In this document: positions 8,304 through 17,759 of the stretch, one piece after another
Layout: each line of letters starts with the position of its first letter
Numbering within the stretch: position 1 is the stretch's first letter
NCBI RefSeq assembly: GCF_937863485.1
Contig: NZ_CALMFY010000011.1
Location: forward strand, 1 to 57,993
DNA: 57,993 bases
Direction: 5' to 3'
Source: an uncultured Nostoc sp.
Lineage (GTDB): Bacteria > Cyanobacteriota > Cyanobacteriia > Cyanobacteriales > Nostocaceae
Translations under genes and position numbers: made by a program
The notes under the pieces: generated by a model
What the model saw: the letters and a program-made list of their open reading frames with translations, nothing else
Databases searched by the model: none
What the model was told of the DNA's origin: nothing

Positions 8304-8737
8304 ATGCTATTCAAGGCACACGGATCTACCTCGATACAAACATTTGGATCTATGCTTTAGAGGGATATCCGCCATTCGTCCAAGATTTAACTCAGTTATT
8401 GCAAAGTATTGATCAAGGTAACTTGAGTGTAGTAACTAGTGAATTATCACTTGCTGAAGTATTGGTAAAATCTTTCCAAAATCAGGACTTAGCTCAACAA
8501 AAAACTTACGAACAACTGATTAGCAATTCACAGAATTTAACAGTGATTCCTGTCAGTCGTCAGGTTTTAATTGAAGCTGCTAAACTCCATGCCAGGATTA
8601 ACATTAAATTACCGGATGCTATCCATGCAGCAACAGCACTATTGACTTAATGCTCTACTTTTCTAACTAATGATCATCGCTTTCGGAGCGTTCCTGATCT
8701 ATCAGTAATTTTGCTTTCTGAGATTAATTCCCGCTAG
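8291..8737 (+). pseudogene. VapC-like PIN-domain toxin, interrupted by TAA at 8648
   Basis: The first 119 codons encode a PIN ribonuclease: YLDTNIWIYALE (first Asp), SELSLAEVLVKS (conserved Glu) and LPDAIHAATALLT (third acidic residue). A TAA at 8648-8650 ends the frame, but the next 28 codons continue the family pattern, CSTFLTNDHRF...LSVILLSEIN, including the T-N-D that supplies the fourth active-site acid, before a TAG at 8735. A CAA (Gln) to TAA change explains the stop. The truncated protein would lack the last acidic residue and strand, so I expect it to be inactive. Confidence 0.85.
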
Positions 8738-8779
8738 TTAGAATTTATAATAAAACTAATTTCGCCCCCGAAGCCAATC

Positions 8780-9742
8780 ATGACAGAAGGAAAAACACGG
8801 CGTAATTTCCTAATTACCAGCCTTGCTGTGACAGGAGGTATTGTGGCAACTAATGCTTTACAAAATACTACCAACATCGCAACACCACCAGCAACCATGC
8901 CAGAACGGCTGCTGGGACGCACTGAAGTAAAACTGCCTATCTTCGGGTTAGGAGGAGCAGGACAAACGCCGCTATCCTGGGAAGGAAAAGAGGGTGATGC
9001 TGTGGCAATTATTCAAAGAGCGCTGGAACTTGGCATTCGCTACTTTGATACTGCGGCTAGTTATGGGCCGAGTGAAGATTATTTAGGTAAAGTCCTACCA
9101 CCCCATCGCTCAAAGCTGTTTCTAGCAAGCAAGACTGATCAAAGAGATCGGGATGGTGCATGGCGAGAATTGGAGCGATCGCTTAAACGTCTCAATACAG
9201 ATTATCTCGATTTGTGGCAGTTGCATCGCGTTTCTTTTTCCGAAGAACTCGACACCATCTTTAGTCCATCTGGTGCAATTAAAGCTTTAGAAGAAGCCAT
9301 ACAACAAAAATTGGTGCGCTTTGCTGGTATCACCGGACATCACGACCCTAAAGTGATTGCCGAAGGGTTACGTCGCTATCCTTTCCACACTACACTGATT
9401 CCGGTGAATGCCGCTGACAAACACCACCCACATCCATTTATCCCGGTTGTTCTACCAGTTGCTCAAGAAAAAAATGTCGGTGTGATTGCGATGAAAGTCC
9501 CGGCTTATGGTCGGCTGTTTAAATCAGGTGGGTTGACAGGTATGCAGCAAGCTTTAGGTTACACAATGTCTCAGCCTGGGGTTCATTGTTGCGTGATTGC
9601 GGCAGAGACAGTTGCACAATTAGAGAAGAATGTCAAGATAGCGCGGGCTTTTGTGCCCCTTAAAAAGGAAGAATTAACAGCGATCGCAGGGCGGACTGCT
9701 AATATCTGGGAAGATAGTACATTCTTCCGTGCCTGGACTTAG
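8780..9742 (+). CDS. aldo/keto reductase with Tat-type signal
   Basis: 320 residues. The N-terminus has the twin-arginine pattern TRRNFLITSLAVTGG followed by a hydrophobic stretch, suggesting export or thylakoid-lumen/periplasmic location. The reductase domain follows: YFDTAASYG (catalytic Asp and Tyr), LFLASKTD (Lys) and LWQLHRV (His) complete the D-Y-K-H tetrad of the NAD(P)H-dependent aldo/keto reductase superfamily. Substrate unknown. A putatively exported reductase would need a cofactor source; the arginine motif may instead be non-functional. Confidence 0.88.
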   Translation: MTEGKTRRNFLITSLAVTGGIVATNALQNTTNIATPPATMPERLLGRTEVKLPIFGLGGAGQTPLSWEGKEGDAVAIIQRALELGIRYFDTAASYGPSEDYLGKVLPPHRSKLFLASKTDQRDRDGAWRELERSLKRLNTDYLDLWQLHRVSFSEELDTIFSPSGAIKALEEAIQQKLVRFAGITGHHDPKVIAEGLRRYPFHTTLIPVNAADKHHPHPFIPVVLPVAQEKNVGVIAMKVPAYGRLFKSGGLTGMQQALGYTMSQPGVHCCVIAAETVAQLEKNVKIARAFVPLKKEELTAIAGRTANIWEDSTFFRAWT

Positions 9743-9776
9743 CCCAACCTTGTACATATTACGGAGTGTATTCTTA

Positions 9777-11069
9777 TCAGTCCCGCTGATAATGTTGTGC
9801 CGCTTGGGACATATTAAATTGTAGTAGCTTTTCCTCTGGCAACTTGTATTCCAAACTCGGTTTAAAAGGCGAAATATTTAAACTGCGAATAATTTCTGCC
9901 GCCACAGCTTTTGCTAGTAGGGGTGGTACAGAGTTACCGACTTGTCTAAATCCGTGCCATTTAGTTACATGAAATCTAAACCAATCGGGGTAAGAATGTA
10001 ATCTTGCTGCTTCTCTGACTGTGATACAACGGGGCGTAAATGGATGAATCGGTCTAGGAGATGTGAAAGAACCCTTGTACTTGTCTGTTCCGGCTCTTAA
10101 AGTATTGCAGACACCAGCAGGGTGCAGCTTATAAAAACGACTAATTTTTTCTCTCTCTCCTTGTTGAGTCTCCTGAAAACGTTGAATAGTTTCTGCTGAA
10201 TGTTTTGTTCTTAAACTTGAAGAAAGTATTCGCAAATCATATTCACGTTTGTAAGAATAATCATCGTTTAGGCATTTGATACCGCGAAGTATACGAGCGT
10301 AGTTACTAGGCTTTCCGTATTCTGCTGTTACCCAATTTCTTATTAGTAACTCAGGATATTTTTCTATTTCAGGTAAATCTCCAATTGCATCCCATACTGT
10401 AGGACTCAATGGAATGTCAGATATTTTTTGAGAATTTAAATTATTTGGTAATGCTTGTTTAGTAATCGGTTGAGGATATTTCGGTAACTCTAGATCCTCC
10501 CTTGCGCCTATGAGAAATAATCTCTCACGGGACTGTGGTACTCCGTAATGTGCAGCGTTGAGAATTTGATAACTTTCTTCTACTTTATAGCCGTAAATTT
10601 TAAACTCGCTAATTAAGGTTTGGAGGATTTGTTTATGTTCGCCAACTGTGATCCCCCGCACATTTTCCATCACAAAAAATTTTGGTTTTAGCTCCAAAAC
10701 CAGTCGATGAAAGTGAAACACCAAAGAGTTTCGTGGATCATCAACAGCCCGTTTACCAATTAAGGAAAATCCTTGACATGGTGAGCCACAAATTACCACA
10801 TCAATTTCACGATCGCCAACACGAGACCGATTCCTAATTTCTTCCCCAGTTGTCTGTTCAACACTTTTACATAAAACTGAGCAAAAAGGGAAGTTAAACT
10901 CATGTGTTGCACAGTGAATCGGGTCGATTTCCACGGACGCTAGCACATCAAAGCCAGCTTGCTCAAAGCCAAGAGTCATACCGCCGGCGCCAGCGAACAA
11001 ATCAACTGCGATCGCTCTTTGTTTTTTCATCTCATCAGCCATGACACCTCTAAAGGGATTGGGTATCAC
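9777..11069 (-). CDS. DNA (cytosine-5) methyltransferase, no restriction partner
   Basis: 430 residues. Motif I is AVDLFAGAGGMTLGFEQAGF (residues 21-40); motif IV, ICGSPCQGFS, carries catalytic Cys98; motif VI is VMENVRG; QSRERLFLIGAR fits motif VIII; motif X is FRQVGNSVPP. The target-recognition region is about residues 230-330. An in-frame ATG ten codons on (MADEMKKQ) is an alternative start. Neither neighbour resembles a nuclease, so this is an orphan enzyme. Cyanobacteria carry a conserved orphan m5C enzyme acting on CGATCG, the core of HIP1; whether this is that enzyme is a guess. Confidence 0.93.
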   Translation of the reverse strand: MIPNPFRGVMADEMKKQRAIAVDLFAGAGGMTLGFEQAGFDVLASVEIDPIHCATHEFNFPFCSVLCKSVEQTTGEEIRNRSRVGDREIDVVICGSPCQGFSLIGKRAVDDPRNSLVFHFHRLVLELKPKFFVMENVRGITVGEHKQILQTLISEFKIYGYKVEESYQILNAAHYGVPQSRERLFLIGAREDLELPKYPQPITKQALPNNLNSQKISDIPLSPTVWDAIGDLPEIEKYPELLIRNWVTAEYGKPSNYARILRGIKCLNDDYSYKREYDLRILSSSLRTKHSAETIQRFQETQQGEREKISRFYKLHPAGVCNTLRAGTDKYKGSFTSPRPIHPFTPRCITVREAARLHSYPDWFRFHVTKWHGFRQVGNSVPPLLAKAVAAEIIRSLNISPFKPSLEYKLPEEKLLQFNMSQAAQHYQRD

Positions 11070-11105
11070 GTTTTAAATATACAAAATTTTCCCAGTCCCC
11101 ATTCC

Positions 11106-12275
11106 CTAGTCCCCAGTTTCCGATAGCATTTGCAAAATTTCTTGAGCAGCGCGATCGCACACCCCAACTTCTCCTAAACTTTGCCGCATTTCTTCATAAT
11201 CTAGCAAAGTTTGCTGTCTTCGACGGGCATTGAGTAGCAGTTCCATCGCTGCTTGGATAATATTCTCTGGTGTGGCTTGCTCTTGTAAAAATTCTGGCAC
11301 AATCGGCTTCATCACTACTAAATTGGGTGGTGATGCAAAGGTTATGGAACCTTTGAGGATGTTACGAGCTATCCAAGCAGTCAGGGAACTGAGGCGGTAA
11401 ACTACAACTTGCGGCACATTTAACAGAGCCAGTTCTAGGTTGACAGTACCAGATTTACTAATAGCTAAATCAGCAGCAGCAAAAACTTCCTTTTGTCGAC
11501 CTAATACAACTGTAGCCTGCAAACCGTAACGCTCAATAGCCTCCTCAATTGGCTGTCTATAGACTTCCAGAGATAGGGGAATCCAAAAATGAACTTCAGG
11601 TAATTTAGCTTGAAGAGTTTGGGCGGCTTGAAAAATAATTGGTAAAAGATATTTTAGTTCTTGGTGGCGAGAGGCGGGAAGGAGTGCGATCGCAATCTGT
11701 TCTGGTGCAATCCCCAATGTTGTACGAGCTGTTTGGCGACTGGGAGCGTCTTGCATTCCGTCAACCAAAGGATGCCCTACCCAAATAACTTTTGCGCCTT
11801 TCTCCCGAAAGTAACGGGCTTCTTGTGGGAAGATTGCCAACAGCTTGTCTGTAAAGCCAACAATCCTGTCAGTCCTACGCAAATTGACTGACCAAGCCCA
11901 CTCTTGGGGAGCGATGTAATATACTACAGGCACATCTGGCAGATGCTGTTTCATGTAAGTCCCAATTTTTATATTTGGACTCATGTAATCGATCAGCACC
12001 ACCAAGTCAGGTGGATCTTGCTTTAGGGAAGCGATCGCCGCTCGTTGCACCTGGAGAGTCGGTAAAACATAAGGCAGCCCTTCTAAAATACCCATTGAGC
12101 CAATACTACTGGTATTGCCCAGCAGAATTGCCCCAGCCTCAAGCATTTTTTCGCCACCCAATGCCACAATTTCTAATTCCAACCCAATCGCCACAGCTTG
12201 ACGCTTCAGCGCTGTAATTAGCAGCGACCCTTGTAAATCGCCAGATACTTCGCCAGTGCTGATAAATATCCGCAT
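11106..12275 (-). CDS. lpxB: lipid-A-disaccharide synthase
   Basis: 389 residues, family length about 380-390. It begins MRIFISTGEVSGDLQGSLLI, the LpxB signature (GE-S-GD), and contains YYIAPQEWAW, KVIWVGHPLVDG and ALLPASRHQELKYLLPI typical of GT19. It joins UDP-2,3-diacylglucosamine and lipid X to form the lipid A disaccharide at the cytoplasmic face of the inner membrane. It is last in omp85-lpxC-fabZ-lpxA-lpxB, 116 bases after lpxA, with a heptamer repeat in the gap. Confidence 0.96.
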   Translation of the reverse strand: MRIFISTGEVSGDLQGSLLITALKRQAVAIGLELEIVALGGEKMLEAGAILLGNTSSIGSMGILEGLPYVLPTLQVQRAAIASLKQDPPDLVVLIDYMSPNIKIGTYMKQHLPDVPVVYYIAPQEWAWSVNLRRTDRIVGFTDKLLAIFPQEARYFREKGAKVIWVGHPLVDGMQDAPSRQTARTTLGIAPEQIAIALLPASRHQELKYLLPIIFQAAQTLQAKLPEVHFWIPLSLEVYRQPIEEAIERYGLQATVVLGRQKEVFAAADLAISKSGTVNLELALLNVPQVVVYRLSSLTAWIARNILKGSITFASPPNLVVMKPIVPEFLQEQATPENIIQAAMELLLNARRRQQTLLDYEEMRQSLGEVGVCDRAAQEILQMLSETGD

Positions 12276-12297
12276 TTGATAATTGGTAATTAGTAAA

Positions 12298-12392
12298 AAC
12301 TTAAAAGTGAGGAGTGAATAGTTAGGAGTTAGGAGTTAGGAGTTAGGAGTTAAAAATTTAATTCATCAACTCATAACTCATAACTTAAAATT
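12298..12392. repeat. heptamer tandem repeats (GAGTTAG / ACTCATA type)
   Basis: Between lpxA and lpxB lies AGTTAGGAGTTAGGAGTTAG and more copies, then a converging ACTCATAACTCATAACTTA run. These are the short heptamer repeats usual between Nostoc genes. The two halves are partly complementary and could fold. Confidence 0.8.
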
Positions 12393-13210
12393 CACGATTC
12401 ATCACTCGCGCCTTTTTTCCCCTTACCGGGAATCAAGCCACGTCTTCCTGGCATCTGAGAAAGTAGCAGGAAGCGGCGCAGATGCTGCAATTCTTCGCTA
12501 TCCCCTAACAGTTCCAGTTGTTCCAAGGCATCCTTAAAGGACAAATCAGAACGGTAGAGAATGCGGAAGGCTTTTTTCAGCATTTGCAAATCTGCTGAGT
12601 CCATACCAGAGCGTTTAAGTCCGACAAGGTTGAGAGTTCGTACCCGCGCCGGATTTCCCTCAACTAGCATATATGGGGCCACATCCCGGTCAATACGTGC
12701 CATGCCTCCTACCATTGCCTGTCTACCAATATGCACAAATTGATGGACACCTAAAACCCCACTCAGCCTAGCGCGTGACTCTATATGGACATGACCTGCC
12801 AACGCCACAGAGTTAGCAATCACTACCTGGTCTTCAATCACGCAGTTATGAGCCACATGGACATAAGCCATCAGCAGGTTCCCATCACCTATTACCGTCG
12901 CTTCACCGGCACCAGTAGCACGGTTAATAGTAACGTACTCACGAATTAAGTTGTTATCACCAATTTTGACCCAGGTTGGTTCTCCCACAAACTTGAGATC
13001 CTGAGGTTCCATGCCGATGGCTGCACCTGTAAAAATTTGATTTTGCGCCCCAATTTCACAAGGCCCCTCTAGCACAGCATGAGCGCCGATTATTGTTTCA
13101 GGGCCCACTTTGACATGCGCTCCAATCACAGCATAGGCACCGACTTGCACTGTATGGTGGAGTTCCGATTTAGGATGAATTACAGCAGTTGGATGAATTA
13201 GCGTTTTCAA
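12392..13210 (-). CDS. lpxA: acyl-ACP:UDP-N-acetylglucosamine O-acyltransferase
   Basis: 272 residues, family about 260-275. Left-handed beta-helix hexapeptide repeats run from IHPTAVIHPKSELHHTVQVG to about residue 190, followed by a C-terminal helical part. The catalytic His lies in AYVHVAHNCVI (His121), and GMEPQDLKF matches the conserved substrate loop. It catalyses the first step of lipid A synthesis, adding 3-hydroxyacyl to UDP-GlcNAc. A 307-base leader separates it from fabZ, long for this cluster. Confidence 0.96.
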   Translation of the reverse strand: MKTLIHPTAVIHPKSELHHTVQVGAYAVIGAHVKVGPETIIGAHAVLEGPCEIGAQNQIFTGAAIGMEPQDLKFVGEPTWVKIGDNNLIREYVTINRATGAGEATVIGDGNLLMAYVHVAHNCVIEDQVVIANSVALAGHVHIESRARLSGVLGVHQFVHIGRQAMVGGMARIDRDVAPYMLVEGNPARVRTLNLVGLKRSGMDSADLQMLKKAFRILYRSDLSFKDALEQLELLGDSEELQHLRRFLLLSQMPGRRGLIPGKGKKGASDES

Positions 13211-13517
13211 GGGTGAATCTCCAGAACTGTCTTGATAAGCCAGCGCCAGACGGGGTTTCTCAGGCAGCGTGTTACTCTGGTTAAGAGAGTTGTACCTACT
13301 GCCGTCCCATCGAGGTGACTGGTAGAGCGTGAAGTATTTCAGTGAACGAAAGTGTCGGGCAAAGCAAGTTAAGTGTGTTTGTGAGTGCGTCTCGTAGAGA
13401 GGGCGTCGAAAATCAAGAAATCATCAGATGCTGTTGTAGATATTTTTAACTGTTATCCTTTTTCAGGATTCAGTAAGGGCACTTCACGGCTATGCCCAAT
13501 ACCACGAAAGCAAACTT
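13211..13517 (-). other. 307-base fabZ-lpxA spacer with possible structured leader
   Basis: No ORF seen. Read on the minus strand (toward lpxA), the segment 13249-13306 can fold into nested stems: GACGG/CCGTC or GGCAG/CTGCC as alternative outer pairs sharing bases, enclosing ACTCT/AGAGT. It is less AT-rich than other spacers here. Near 13385-13400 is a short GCGTCTCGTAGAGAGGGCG repeat also seen near 42920. A regulatory leader or small RNA is possible, not shown. Confidence 0.3.
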
Positions 13518-14096
13518 TTAGTTAACTAGAGAAAACATTAATTCCCCTTCACAAGCAAGTTGACCGTCAACTTCGGCACGACCTTGCATCTTACCGAAAC
13601 GACGTTGTTTTACCCATAACAGTTCCAACGTCATTACTAGTTGATCCCCCGGTACGACCTGGCGGCGAAAGCGGACTTTATCGATACCAGCGAAGACGAA
13701 CAGTCCGTCTTCTTCCGGAGACATTTGAGTCAGGACAATGCCCCCGACTTGTGCCATTGCTTCGACAATTAGCACCCCTGGCATCAGTGGACGTCCAGGG
13801 AAATGTCCTTGAAAATGGGGTTCATTGATAGTGACATTTTTAACCCCAACAGCTTTTTTACCTGGAACGTAGTCAATTATTTTGTCTACAAGTAAAAATG
13901 GGTAGCGGTGGGGTAGCAATTTTTGAATTTCTTCAGATGTAAAACTTGTTTTAATCTCAGAACTGATTGTAGTCTCATTTATAGCCTGTGGTTCGGTAGA
14001 TGTAGTTGTATTGATGGTATTCACTTCAGTGAGGATTGACATTGGCCGTGTAGTTGATTTTTCATCTGAAAGTTGAGTAGGCAGGCGTATATCCAA
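13518..14096 (-). CDS. fabZ: 3-hydroxyacyl-ACP dehydratase
   Basis: 192 residues from 14096; a second ATG at 14042 (MSILTEVN) gives 174 residues and may be the real start. The variable Ser/Thr-rich N-terminus precedes the hot-dog domain: [14 protein letters not shown], then [20 protein letters not shown] holding the catalytic His and Glu. It dehydrates 3-hydroxyacyl-ACP in fatty acid synthesis and sets the 3-hydroxyacyl pool used by LpxA and LpxC next door. Confidence 0.96.
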   Translation of the reverse strand: MDIRLPTQLSDEKSTTRPMSILTEVNTINTTTSTEPQAINETTISSEIKTSFTSEEIQKLLPHRYPFLLVDKIIDYVPGKKAVGVKNVTINEPHFQGHFPGRPLMPGVLIVEAMAQVGGIVLTQMSPEEDGLFVFAGIDKVRFRRQVVPGDQLVMTLELLWVKQRRFGKMQGRAEVDGQLACEGELMFSLVN

Positions 14097-14140
14097 AGCT
14101 TAATAATCCTAGATTTTAGGCTTTAGTTTTAATCTAAAAT

Positions 14141-14989
14141 CTAAAATCCCAAATCTAAAATTCTTTGAGCCAGTTGAATGTGTAAATTATGACTGGCTTT
14201 ATACGCTAAGAAATGAGCACTAGGAAAAGTTCCCAGTAAACTTAAATCTCCTACTAAATCCAAGATTTTATGACGGACTGGCTCATTTGCAAATCTTAAT
14301 GGTGGATTTAGCCAGCCTTCTGATCCACAAACAAGTGCATTATCCAAACTGCCACCTTTAATTAACCCTGTTTTTTGTAAGTGTTCAATTTGATGCTGTA
14401 ACCCAAAAGTACGGGCAGGAGCAATTTCCGCAGCAAAGCTAGCAGAAGCTTTTCCTAGTTCAGCACTTAGTGACCAACTATGCCATTGATTACCAATGGC
14501 AGGCAGGTCAAAATCAATACCGTAACTAAAGCGGGTTTCTGGTGCTGGGAGGGCACATACAAAGGCATCCCCTTGATAGACCCATATTGGTTCTGTAACA
14601 GCCAAGGGAACTTGGTTGTTAACGGGTTGTGATACTAAGCCAACTTGGGCAATGTTGGCTGTCCACACACTTGCTGAACCATCCAAAAGTGGAACTTCTG
14701 GGCCATCAATTTCAATCCGGGCATTATCCACACCCATACCAGAAAGTGCTGCCAACAAATGCTCTACCGTGCGAACAGATACCTCACCCTTGCCCAACTG
14801 AGTTGAGAGAACAGTGTGACTAACTGCCGCAACTTGGGCTGGAATGATCGGCAAATCTGGTAAATCCACTCGCACAAAGTAGCGTCCACTTCCTGCCTCA
14901 GCTGGTAGTATCCGCACCTGGGTACTCACACCGCTATGCAGTCCGACCCCTGTTTGGATAATTTGGGCGGCTAGAGTGTGCTGTTGCAT
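14141..14989 (-). CDS. lpxC: UDP-3-O-acyl-N-acetylglucosamine deacetylase
   Basis: 282 residues, somewhat shorter than the 305-residue enterobacterial enzyme, as in other cyanobacteria. It begins [19 protein letters not shown]. Zinc ligands are visible in [15 protein letters not shown] (His) and [11 protein letters not shown] (His and Asp four residues apart); [12 protein letters not shown] supplies the conserved late His. It performs the committed step of lipid A synthesis, 45 bases upstream of fabZ in the same direction. Confidence 0.96.
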   Translation of the reverse strand: MQQHTLAAQIIQTGVGLHSGVSTQVRILPAEAGSGRYFVRVDLPDLPIIPAQVAAVSHTVLSTQLGKGEVSVRTVEHLLAALSGMGVDNARIEIDGPEVPLLDGSASVWTANIAQVGLVSQPVNNQVPLAVTEPIWVYQGDAFVCALPAPETRFSYGIDFDLPAIGNQWHSWSLSAELGKASASFAAEIAPARTFGLQHQIEHLQKTGLIKGGSLDNALVCGSEGWLNPPLRFANEPVRHKILDLVGDLSLLGTFPSAHFLAYKASHNLHIQLAQRILDLGF

Positions 14990-15127
14990 AGCCGAAAAGT
15001 CAATATATTTCTTTTAGTATTGTTCATCGTCTGTTTTGGTAAAATCCCTGATATTTCCCTAAAAATGTGATTAATCCCTTTATCGGAACAGTATTGAGGT
15101 AAATGTGAAAATTAGCAAGCTAATCCA

Positions 15128-15205
15128 AAAAAGTTATGAGTTAAGAGTGAGGAGTGAGGAATTAAAACTCATAATTCCTAACTTTTAACTTCTAACTCCT
15201 AACTG
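15128..15205. repeat. heptamer repeats with converging arms
   Basis: Downstream of omp85: GAGTTAAGAGTGAGGAGTGA is followed by AACTCATAATTCCTAACTTT and TAACTCCTAACTGG. The halves are roughly inverted to each other and could form a long imperfect hairpin between omp85 and lpxC. Confidence 0.75.
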
Positions 15206-15206
15206 G

Positions 15207-17759
15207 TTAAAACCTTTCGCCAATACCGAAATTAATCCGGCTATCACCGTCATCGTTGATACCATAGTCAATCCGAATTGGCCCCAGTGGAGACTGGACG
15301 CGAACGCCAAGACCATAGCCGAAGCCACTACCATTTTTGTTCAACACTTCAGCTGCCCTAGTACTAGTTCCCAGGTCACTGCCGACATCAAAAAATAGTG
15401 CGCCGCTGACTACTGAAAAAACTGGGAACCGATACTCAACTGATGCTTGCACATAAGAGCGTCCACTAGCTAATGCTCCTTCTTCATAACCCCGGACGGA
15501 GTTGCTACCGCCAAGGGTAAAAGCTTCGTAGGGAGGCAAGTCACCGAAGATGGTTCCTGCTTGCAGGTTAAATGCTAAGGTTTGTGCCCCTTTGCTGAGG
15601 CTAATCAGTTTGATGGGTAAATATTGGCTGTAGCTACCCCGTAATCTGGTGAGGAAAATGTTGCCTAGTCCGATAGGAACCGACTGATCAACGCCGAAGC
15701 GGAGATAAGAACCGCTAGTGGGTTGCAGAGGGTTATTACGGAGATCGCGCTGTGCCCCCAGTTGCAGCAGTAGTAAATCGTCTTGACCGCTACTAGATAA
15801 AGTCAGTGGAATTTCATCACTGATGCGGTTTCCATTATCATCAAATACCGCTCCTGTTTTTCTAAGATTGCCATCAGCATCACGGGCAGAAACTCGTTGA
15901 TACTGTAAACCCGCTGAGGCAGTCCAGACGGAAGTTTTGTAAGGATTGGCAGACAGGGGACGGGTAAAGGTGACACCACCACCTATACGGAGAATGCGGG
16001 GGCGATCCTGAGAACCTGTATTAGTGGGATTATCTGGGTCAAACGTCCTAATATCTTCATCTTTGCCATCAAAAATCAATGAAATGGAACTGCGGCGAAA
16101 AATATTTGTTGTGTAAGAAGTCCGGTAGGGATCTCCTGCAATCCAGGGGTCTGTGAACCGCAGGTCAAACAGCAGTTCCCGTTCTCCCACCTGTACTTCT
16201 GCCCCCAGCTTTTGGTTTCTACCGTTCAGATTTTGCTGTTGATAGCTTACTGTTCCAAAAAGTCCGCTAGCAGAACTAATCCCTGCCCCAGCCGCAATAG
16301 AACCGCTGCTGCGTTCAGCTACATTCACTACTACATCCACCTTGCTGGGGTCACTACCAGGGTCAAGGGACACATTCACATCTTCAAACAGTCCTACTCC
16401 ATACACGCGCTGTAGGTCTTTTTGCACTGTGTTGCGATTGAATACTTGACCTGGCTTCAACTCCAATTCTCGTGTAATGATGTAATCCTGTGTGCGTCCC
16501 CGAATCGGTTGTCCTTTCTCGTCTGTCTCCTGACCATCTTTATTACGGAACCGGACTCTAATATTCTCTACTACCCCTTCTGCTATTTGCAACGTAACAA
16601 CTCCGTTTTCAGAGACTTGGGGCGCTCCAATCACGTTGGCTAGCACGTAACCTTGGTCTTGATATCGCTTGTTTAACTGCTTGATGCCTTCTTGCAAGTC
16701 ACGCAAGTTGAGGATTTTGCCATACTGCTCCCGAAATACTTCATCCACAGTATTAGCTGGTAGTACAGAAGCAACACCAGTGCCAGGATTGGCTTGCACT
16801 TCTACTTTGCTGAGGACGGGGTTAGGCTGCACAACAAAGCTCACCCGCACTCCCAAGGGGGTATCTTCTGGCGTTGCCTGGACGTTAGAGAAGAAGCCAG
16901 TACCAAAGATGGCGTTAATATCTTCTTGTAGTTGGCTGCGGGTTGTCGTTCGTCCTGGTTGGGTACGAATTACTTTGTAAACTTGGTCTTCTAGTTCTGG
17001 TGATAGTTGCCCAGCCTGTGATCTAATTACTACTTCTGATACCAATACGCGGGGATCATTGGCTTCTGGGGCTGTGTTGGGTTGAGTATTTCCCGGAGTT
17101 GTCGGCGGATTAATATTCTGCGGACTGGGAGTAGCGCCTGGGGCTGTGTTGGGTTGAGTATTTCCCGGAGTTGTCGGCGGGTTAATATTCTGCCGACTGG
17201 GAGTCGCGCCTGGGGCTGGGGCAGGTGTTCTTTGTTGACTAGCTGGGGGCGGAATGTCTGGAGTGGTTGATGGTTGTGGAGTTGTGGGTAATAAAGGTTC
17301 CGTTGTCGGTGGATTGACATTTTCTGGGACTGGAGTGGTTTCAGGAGTTGGGGAAGGCGTTGGTTGTTGAATTTCTGGCGGTGGAATGTCTGGAGCGGGA
17401 GATGGCTGTTGAGTAGGGCTGGGATTGATGATTTGAGGGGTTTGTGCAGTTGTTGGCGTTGTGGAGGTTGGTACTATTACCTTTGATGTCGCGATGGCTG
17501 CTGGATTTGCAGGGTAAATTGCGACAATGCGGGATTGGAGAGGCTCCCCCTCTATAACTCTTGTGGGATTAGGTCGAGATACTAGACTTTTACTAGAGTT
17601 ACCCTGACCAGTATCCTTTTCTGGCTGCTGATTTTTTTCTAGTGTCAAAACTTCTGTTGTCTGTTTTGAACTGTTGGCGGTTTCTGCATTTGCACTCAAT
17701 GAACCGCCCAAAGGGACTGCAATTGCTACTGCTGCCAGCAATACGGGAGATAAACGCAT
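15207..17759 (-). CDS. bamA: Omp85/BamA outer membrane assembly protein
   Basis: 850 residues. A signal peptide (MRLSPVLLAAVAIAVPLGG, cleavage near ANA) is followed by a Pro/Thr-rich linker (about 95-240). Three POTRA-like domains follow (about 240-520; VLVSEVVIRSQAGQLSPELE, VLSKVEVQANPGTG and VENIRVRFR mark starts). The C-terminal 16-strand barrel has the VRGYEEG loop motif and ends in Phe (GIGERF). It inserts beta-barrel proteins in the outer membrane and is the Toc75 relative of cyanobacteria. A 24-residue linker motif (GATPSPQNINPPTTPG...) is tandemly duplicated. First gene of the lpx cluster. Confidence 0.95.
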   Translation of the reverse strand: MRLSPVLLAAVAIAVPLGGSLSANAETANSSKQTTEVLTLEKNQQPEKDTGQGNSSKSLVSRPNPTRVIEGEPLQSRIVAIYPANPAAIATSKVIVPTSTTPTTAQTPQIINPSPTQQPSPAPDIPPPEIQQPTPSPTPETTPVPENVNPPTTEPLLPTTPQPSTTPDIPPPASQQRTPAPAPGATPSRQNINPPTTPGNTQPNTAPGATPSPQNINPPTTPGNTQPNTAPEANDPRVLVSEVVIRSQAGQLSPELEDQVYKVIRTQPGRTTTRSQLQEDINAIFGTGFFSNVQATPEDTPLGVRVSFVVQPNPVLSKVEVQANPGTGVASVLPANTVDEVFREQYGKILNLRDLQEGIKQLNKRYQDQGYVLANVIGAPQVSENGVVTLQIAEGVVENIRVRFRNKDGQETDEKGQPIRGRTQDYIITRELELKPGQVFNRNTVQKDLQRVYGVGLFEDVNVSLDPGSDPSKVDVVVNVAERSSGSIAAGAGISSASGLFGTVSYQQQNLNGRNQKLGAEVQVGERELLFDLRFTDPWIAGDPYRTSYTTNIFRRSSISLIFDGKDEDIRTFDPDNPTNTGSQDRPRILRIGGGVTFTRPLSANPYKTSVWTASAGLQYQRVSARDADGNLRKTGAVFDDNGNRISDEIPLTLSSSGQDDLLLLQLGAQRDLRNNPLQPTSGSYLRFGVDQSVPIGLGNIFLTRLRGSYSQYLPIKLISLSKGAQTLAFNLQAGTIFGDLPPYEAFTLGGSNSVRGYEEGALASGRSYVQASVEYRFPVFSVVSGALFFDVGSDLGTSTRAAEVLNKNGSGFGYGLGVRVQSPLGPIRIDYGINDDGDSRINFGIGERF
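17068..17215 (-). repeat. 72-base tandem duplication in the Omp85 Pro-rich linker
   Basis: Two nearly identical 72-base copies encode ATPSxQNINPPTTPGNTQPN and flanking TAPG residues. The few base differences are mostly silent or conservative (S-P-Q against S-R-Q). Frame is kept, so the linker can change length by recombination. Confidence 0.8.

Noticed and set aside
17030..17320. ORFs on both strands over the Omp85 Pro-rich linker
   Set aside because: Shadow frames of a repetitive, Pro-codon-rich stretch; the Omp85 frame is clearly the coding one.
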